From: Siniperca chuatsi
Taxonomy: Eukaryota > Chordata > Actinopteri > Centrarchiformes > Sinipercidae
Direction: 5' to 3'
Length of the DNA stretch: 64,000 bases
Assembly: GCF_020085105.1 (NCBI RefSeq)
Contig: NC_058063.1
Location: forward strand, 8,707,422 to 8,771,421
Shown: piece by piece, positions 63,501 to 64,000 of the stretch
Position numbering within the stretch: the stretch's first letter is position 1
Layout: every line of letters starts with the position of its first letter
Program-made: the position numbers and the translations under genes
Notes under the pieces: generated by a model
What the model was told of the DNA's origin: nothing
The model's input: only the letters and a program-made list of their open reading frames with translations
The model's database searches: none

Positions 63501-64000
63501 AAAGAGGTGTGTGAAAAACTATGAGAGTATGGTATTAATCACAACCTTTAAGAGACTGCCTGAGCACTGGCAGAGAGAAAGAGAGGATGAGTGTGAGCAA
63601 CAGAGAAGGAGCAAAAGCTGTATGTATTGAAGTTCAGTGAGAGAGGGAGTGTAAGGTGATCAGAAAAGTAAAGACAAATTATAGATTATTTTAACTGATC
63701 AGGAATCCCAATCCTACTGTCTCTGCATATTGTTTCTTACTGACTAACTCCTTTGAATGCATCATTGATTGTCACATTAATTTTTGCCCATGCCGTAGAG
63801 CTGGTTGATTTTAAATCTTAGGAATGTCATTGACACAGGCTCTGTTATCTGGAACCGATAAGAGAACACACAAGGGTTCAGAAACAATCACGTATGAGAG
63901 AACCTGTGTCAAGTCCCCGCGTGTGATTGTGTCCGTGTGTGTTACTGAACTTCTGTCCTTGCGTCACTATATGTAAACGTGGACAGGTGCAAAAAAATCC
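60570..64000. other. Intergenic right end, no gene seen
   Basis: An inverted copy of the percomorph-type repeat lies at about 60640-60860, with a CCTCACTTTCC-type fragment to 60960. The rest is AT-rich with short TG and GA tracts (GA at 62051-62075). No coding exon recognised. Confidence 0.5.

Overview
The window is vertebrate nuclear DNA, almost certainly from a spiny-rayed teleost fish. Genes are split by short introns with consensus splice sites. The spacers are rich in CA/TG, GATA and AT microsatellites, and they carry interspersed repeats familiar from fish genomes: a LINE ending in AATTG repeats, a Tc1 relic, and several short families. Four protein-coding genes can be traced exon by exon with matching intron phases.

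Layout. (1) 1-6703, minus strand: a prospero-type homeobox gene (prox family, probably prox3). Its last exon runs off the left edge. (2) 16871-21542, minus: sorting nexin 15 (snx15), PX plus MIT domains, 7 coding exons, 386 residues. (3) 28440-34543, plus: slc3a2 (4F2hc/CD98hc), 512 residues, with a 5' noncoding exon. (4) 50882-60356, plus: an ELM2-SANT-C2H2 nuclear protein of the MIDEAS/TRERF1/ZNF541 family, 10 coding exons, 1010 residues. tRNA genes are scattered through the left 24 kb. Two tRNA-Ile(AAU) genes and a tRNA-Ile relic lie in prox introns, antisense to prox. Three tRNA-Leu genes lie in snx15 introns in the sense direction. An initiator tRNA-Met lies between snx15 and slc3a2. The rest is intergenic and dominated by repeats; I found no other convincing gene there.

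The genes do not form one pathway. snx15 acts at endosomes, slc3a2 is the heavy chain of amino-acid transporters, and the two end genes are nuclear regulators. The neighbourhood itself carries information. SLC3A2 and SNX15 both lie on human 11q12-q13. A PROX gene next to a PX/MIT-family gene recurs in human at PROX1-RPS6KC1 and PROX2-RPS6KL1, and MIDEAS lies near PROX2. The window therefore looks like the member of an old vertebrate four-fold block in which the prox gene, and perhaps the MIDEAS-like gene, were kept in fish and lost in mammals.

The most striking single observation is a 107-nt AT-AC intron in the prox gene (4768-4874). It has near-perfect U12-type donor and branch-site sequences, and it sits just before the homeodomain. 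Drosophila prospero carries its U2/U12 twintron in the same part of the protein. A GT-AG alternative overlaps this intron in the same frame.
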